NCBI GenBank assembly: GCA_019155205.2
Contig: JAHNZQ020000010.1
Span: 2,208,160-2,237,303 of the forward strand
Length of the DNA: 29,144 bases
Direction: 5' to 3'
Origin: Gracilaria vermiculophylla
Taxonomy: Eukaryota > Rhodophyta > Florideophyceae > Gracilariales > Gracilariaceae
This document shows positions 25,493-29,144 of this stretch, one piece after another. Below the pieces are notes generated by a model, which was not told where the DNA came from, searched no databases, and saw nothing but the letters and a program-made list of their open reading frames with translations. The stretch's first letter is position 1, and every line of letters begins with the position of its first letter. Position numbers and translations under genes: made by a program.

Positions 25493-27370
25493 ATGGCTGC
25501 GTTCTGCGTCCCGCCCGGCTCCCTCTCGGCGCGCCCCCGCCAGCCCGCCCTTTCTCCGGTCCGCGCCCGAGCAGGCGATCGCGCGCTGCCGCGTGCGGCC
25601 GCGGCCGCCAGCCCCGATGTCGTCATCGTCGGCGCGGGCGTGGCCGGTCTCTCTACCGCCTTTGAGCTCGTTCAGCGCGGTGCCACCGTTCGCGTCATCA
25701 CTGCCCCCCAGCGCCGCCCCGCTGCGCGCGCTGCAGCAGGCATGCTCGCGCCTTCTTCTGAGCCGCTCTCAGGCCCGCTGCTAACCCTCGCGGAGCACTC
25801 GCTGCGACTATACCCGTCCTTTGTGCGCAACTTGCATGCCATTTCGGGCCAAAATGTACAATTCGTATCGCGCTCGGACTTTCTCGTTCCGTATTTTGAG
25901 AACACCACCGGCGATCATCTCATACAAGCCGATGCTGTTCGCCTCATCGAGCCGGCACTCGGCCCCAACGTGGTAGCCGTCCGACGTCATCCCGGCGATG
26001 CCAGCGTGGACAACCGCCGCATGCTAAACGCTCTTCGCGTCGCATGTGAGAAGCTTGGTGTCACCTTCTCCGAGGTGCCCGTGCGCACCATTGTTGCGTC
26101 CTGTGATTCCCCTCACATAGCTGCCCTCGAATCTGAGACTGGAGAACGCATCCATGCCGCCCATTTTGTAGTAGCCGCCGGTGCATGGACCAAAAAATTG
26201 TTGCCAATGGTACCAGTACGGCCCGTCAAAGGCCAGATGATATCGCTTGCTCCTCCACCTTCATCCTATCCTCTTCTCAATCACGTGATCCACAGTTCGA
26301 AGCTCTATATTGTCCCGAAGAACCACTTGAATGAGTATTATGTCGGTGCGACTATGGAAGAGTGCGGGTTTGACGCTCGAAACACACCTGCGGGTGTGAA
26401 ACAACTGATCGATGCCGCCATCGACCTGGTACCCGCCATGGCTGACTATGAAATTCGCGACATGTGGACTGGCTTCCGCCCGACCACACCCGATGAAGCT
26501 CCAATTTTCGGGCCGTGCACCTTTGATAATCTCACCGTGTCGACTGGTTTCTACAGAAACGGTATTCTTCTTGCGCCCATTGCAGCCAAAATCGCTGCTG
26601 CATACGCTCAGGGCCAGATCGCTAGCTTGCCCTCAGATCTTCAGCACGTGTTAGACAAGTTCACTATCGAGCGCTTTTATACAAATAACATTAGCAATAA
26701 GACGGACGTGACTTCAACGCTCTATCAACCATCAGAAGCCGCAGATAATATTCGCCCTCCTGTTGGCAGTGGGCCAAGTTCTCTCAACACAGAGCAGCCG
26801 CACAGCATTGGACAAATTAAGCTGTGGAAGATTTTACCAGATGGAACAAATGAGCCCGTCTACCCCCCTGGATGGAAAGCTCAAAAGAACAAACCCTCTC
26901 CAGAGTTTTCTTTGTCCATCAACAGCAGCGAAGGTCCACTACCGCAGACACCATCGGCTCCAAGCATACGCAATGAAGTGACTCCCCCATCGCAACCAGC
27001 TGAGTCTCAAAAATTCGAAGCCGTTAGCGCCGTGAATGATGCGTACGACGACATCTTGCACAAACGAGGGCCGGGTATGCAAGAATCAATGTCGAATGCT
27101 CTCGCCCAGAACAGGGCTTTTGGACGAAAACCGTGTTCTCTTCAAAGAGAAGACGGTCCAGTCCTATCTATCAGTGAAGACGATGTGAAAAGATGCGACG
27201 CCGCGGCGGAGATGGGCTATCGAGACATGCAAGAATTAGAAAAGTGTTTTGATCCCAAACATGGAAGTGTGATTGCTACGAGAACAGAAACCGGATTAAC
27301 GGACACAGACGGAATCAGCCCGAAGGTTTTCGTCGGCGGCGTAGAGCTCGCACCTCCTACTGCATTATAA
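25493..27370 (+). CDS. thiO: ThiO-type glycine oxidase with a long C-terminal extension
   Basis: ThiO is an FAD enzyme that oxidises glycine to the imine used by ThiG to build the thiazole ring of thiamin. Residues 1-40 (MAAFCVPPGSLSARPRQP...) are a Pro/Ala/Arg leader with no acidic residue until Asp29, fitting plastid import. The oxidase starts at PDVVIVGAGVAGLSTAFELVQRG, has AAGMLAPSSEP, AAHFVVAAGAWTKKLLP, VRPVKGQMISL, VGATMEECGFD, WTGFRPTTPDEAPIFGP and the C-terminal FYRNGILLAPIAAKIAA. That is a full ThiO of about 345 residues. It is followed by about 240 residues that I do not recognise. They are Pro/Ser-rich at first, then more conserved-looking (YDDILHKRG, SMSNALAQNRAFGRKPCS, DGPVLSISEDDVKRCDAA). 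They do not resemble ThiG, to which ThiO is fused in some cyanobacteria. The start is in a good context (CCGCCATGG). Confidence 0.9.
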   Translation: MAAFCVPPGSLSARPRQPALSPVRARAGDRALPRAAAAASPDVVIVGAGVAGLSTAFELVQRGATVRVITAPQRRPAARAAAGMLAPSSEPLSGPLLTLAEHSLRLYPSFVRNLHAISGQNVQFVSRSDFLVPYFENTTGDHLIQADAVRLIEPALGPNVVAVRRHPGDASVDNRRMLNALRVACEKLGVTFSEVPVRTIVASCDSPHIAALESETGERIHAAHFVVAAGAWTKKLLPMVPVRPVKGQMISLAPPPSSYPLLNHVIHSSKLYIVPKNHLNEYYVGATMEECGFDARNTPAGVKQLIDAAIDLVPAMADYEIRDMWTGFRPTTPDEAPIFGPCTFDNLTVSTGFYRNGILLAPIAAKIAAAYAQGQIASLPSDLQHVLDKFTIERFYTNNISNKTDVTSTLYQPSEAADNIRPPVGSGPSSLNTEQPHSIGQIKLWKILPDGTNEPVYPPGWKAQKNKPSPEFSLSINSSEGPLPQTPSAPSIRNEVTPPSQPAESQKFEAVSAVNDAYDDILHKRGPGMQESMSNALAQNRAFGRKPCSLQREDGPVLSISEDDVKRCDAAAEMGYRDMQELEKCFDPKHGSVIATRTETGLTDTDGISPKVFVGGVELAPPTAL

Positions 27371-27521
27371 ATCTAGCTAATGCCAACCTTTGTATCGTAT
27401 AAGAAAAATCACCCTGCACATGGATCATCTGTCTCAAAACGTAAAGAACAAAACGTATAAACAATATAAATCGCTCAATTCAACATGCCGGACAAAATCA
27501 TGGTTTTCGTTCTTGACATGG

Positions 27522-28457
27522 TTATCCGCGCTTCTCCTTGTCTCGTTTCTTTCTTTTCTTTTCCCGCTTGTCCCCAGACGAGAGATCACTCTTTGACTTT
27601 CTTTTCTTGCTCTTTGTACTGTTCTTGTTCTGCTCTGTCCCGTCTTTTTCCTTATAATCTTTGCTCTTCTTATCTTTCTTCTTCTTTCGTTCTTTTTCCT
27701 TCTTATCTTTCTTTATTTTTTTCTTTTCCGTTGGTTTTTCCGAGGCTGGCGGTGTGGATTCCGGCTGTTTTTCACTTTTCTCAAGTTCTGCTGCAGTCTC
27801 GTCTTTGTTATCTTCAGCGCCTGTCCCGCTTTCGTCATCATCACCAGAGTTAAAATCTACGACTTCATTAAATGTTGCATGTTCATTGTCCTCATCCCGA
27901 GAACTCTCTTCTTCGGGCCGCGTCAAAGTGTTTGCAGCGCTATGCTTTTCGCTTTCCAGTTCTTCGTTCTCTACGTGCGAAGCACTCTTTTCCCCTCGTT
28001 TACTTTCCAATCTTCCTGGTATCCCTTGCAGTGCACGGAGCAAATCCTCTTCCTCTGGAAACACCAAAGCTGCAAGCCTTGCCGAACTTCTCTTAGCATT
28101 TACAATATGTTTTCGTCGATCACGGTCTGGCTTTGGTTTATGCTCGGTGGATTCCCCCGCTTCGACCTTTCTCATTCGCATGAATGCATCTTGTACGCGG
28201 GCAATTTCCTCTGCCACAGGATGGGTCAAAGGGTCGATTCCCTGTGTCCGAAGATACATGCAAAAGAGCGAATTGACAGCGTAGGCCAGTGATATATGCA
28301 TACGGGCTCTTGACATGGGGTCCAAATCCTCCTCGTTACCTGCTGAGCGTAGAGCATCTATCGCCGACAAGACCGGCCTTAGAGTGCGTTGAAGCTGTCC
28401 TAGGGCGTAGGAAAACTTGGTGTACTGTAGTTGGGCCTGCTCATGGGAGCGTTCCAT
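27522..28457 (-). CDS. C1D: C1D/Rrp47 (Sas10/C1D family) nuclear exosome cofactor
   Basis: C1D (Rrp47/Lrp1 in yeast) binds the exosome nuclease Rrp6 and helps process rRNA and small nuclear RNAs. Residues 15-98 match the Sas10/C1D helical domain: LGQLQRTLRPVLSAIDAL, then ARMHISLAYAVNSLFCMYLRTQG, then HPVAEEIARVQDAFMRMRKV. The rest of the 311 residues is disordered: an acidic stretch at about 170-235, then a very Lys-rich tail (about 245-311) with KKKIKKDKKEKERKKKK, which fits nucleolar localisation and RNA binding. Human C1D is 141 residues, so the tail is an expansion. It runs tail to tail with thiO, 151 bp apart. Confidence 0.88.
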   Translation of the reverse strand: MERSHEQAQLQYTKFSYALGQLQRTLRPVLSAIDALRSAGNEEDLDPMSRARMHISLAYAVNSLFCMYLRTQGIDPLTHPVAEEIARVQDAFMRMRKVEAGESTEHKPKPDRDRRKHIVNAKRSSARLAALVFPEEEDLLRALQGIPGRLESKRGEKSASHVENEELESEKHSAANTLTRPEEESSRDEDNEHATFNEVVDFNSGDDDESGTGAEDNKDETAAELEKSEKQPESTPPASEKPTEKKKIKKDKKEKERKKKKDKKSKDYKEKDGTEQNKNSTKSKKRKSKSDLSSGDKREKKRKKRDKEKRG

Positions 28458-29144
28458 GATGAATGACTTTAAACAGAAACCGCTGCAAAATAAAAATTCG
28501 TTTAAGCAAGAGTGATCTGCCGGCCGTCTTCGGCGTGAAGGTGTTTCCGTGGTTTTGTCGAGTTACTCGACTAAGTGGGAAGGTAAAAAAATACAGGAGA
28601 GCTGAGCGTTCAGCGAGAACAGCTTTCTCGAATACCTCAGCCGTAAAATTCAAAACTATGAGCATGAAGCATAGATTTGCTCATTGCCCGACTGAAGTCA
28701 ACCCACGCACGAAAAGATCGTTGCTATATCCATCGCCGTCGTCTCATGGCTTCTGTAGCCCCTGGGCACCATTACTTTAATCAAAAGGGATTGCTATCCA
28801 ATGACATAGGTTAATTATATCCTCTTATTTAAAATAATTGTGATGCCTGCGTCAATATAGGGATTACGCCATAGCGAAATTCTGCATCGAAACTGCAAAG
28901 ATACTGTAATGTTAAAAGTCGTTGCACTTGCAATCGCAATCCTCACGTACAGTGGTCTTCAAAAATATACCAACGGCTCCGGTTTCAAAGTGTAAACAAG
29001 TTAACGTTGATGTATAATTCTTTCCAGTTTCCCACTTATTGACCTTTCATAAAAGCTTCTTCACATATTTGTTTTACATAATTGAACCTACTCCTTGCTT
29101 TCGTACAGTAGCAAACTACTTAGAAACCCTCTTCAAAAGTATAC
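28458..29144. other. right-hand flank with no recognised gene
   Basis: These 687 bp become AT-rich to the right. The longest frame (28463-28780, 105 codons) has no recognisable motif and overlaps the C1D upstream region. The left part should hold the C1D promoter. I see no RNA gene or repeat. Confidence 0.5.

Noticed and set aside
27485..28292. Phe/Ser-rich plus-strand ORFs opposite C1D
   Set aside because: They are complements of the Lys- and Glu-rich C1D tail, not real membrane proteins.
1..29144. CRISPR array, bacterial operon, phage or defence system
   Set aside because: No direct-repeat/spacer pattern or prokaryotic gene layout is present; the gene families and introns are eukaryotic.
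1..29144. tRNA genes
   Set aside because: By eye I found no B-box-like sequence with a matching A-box and acceptor stem. A covariance-model scan was not possible, so a degenerate one could be missed.

Overview
This is eukaryotic nuclear DNA. It most likely comes from a red alga with a compact, intron-poor genome, although another primary-plastid alga is not excluded. Three things support this. The genes are long single ORFs, including a 5.6-kb MOT1 with no intron, and only one gene visibly carries spliceosomal introns. The set includes eukaryote-only proteins (MOT1/BTAF1, ADAT2, C1D) next to plastid- or mitochondrion-type enzymes with transit-like leaders (GatB, ArgJ, ThiO, bS6m, a SWIB protein). 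Those leaders are rich in Ser, Ala and Arg and have a Phe within the first eight residues, as in red-algal and glaucophyte plastid leaders. The species call is inference; no database was searched.

Layout: 1-1776 is a mobile-element graveyard. It holds the 5' end of a minus-strand LTR retrotransposon running off the left edge, then a decayed Tc1/mariner DD34E transposase. 1777-2628 has no recognisable gene. From 2629 on come eleven protein genes in largely alternating orientation: gatB (-, three exons), a double-SWIB protein (+), mitochondrial ribosomal protein bS6 (+), NADPH-thioredoxin reductase (-), ADAT2/Tad2 (+), argJ (+), MOT1 (-), a large repeat protein (+), an NRAMP metal transporter (-), thiO (+) and a C1D/Rrp47 protein (-). 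Head-to-head pairs share upstream regions of 0.3-2.5 kb. Tail-to-tail pairs are 150-330 bp apart. The last 0.7 kb shows no gene.

Functional themes: the first three cellular genes all fit organelle gene expression (Gln-tRNA formation, a probable nucleoid protein, a mitoribosomal protein). ArgJ (arginine) and ThiO (thiamin thiazole) are plastid-type biosynthetic enzymes. MOT1, ADAT2 and C1D serve nuclear transcription, tRNA wobble editing and exosome RNA processing. The observations I would check first are an open, arginine-rich, acid-free leader upstream of the thioredoxin reductase AUG with no AUG of its own; an array of eight 47-49-residue repeats in an otherwise unrecognised coiled-coil protein; a roughly 240-residue C-terminal extension on ThiO; and changed metal-site residues in the NRAMP. 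I did not find a clearly new multi-gene system.
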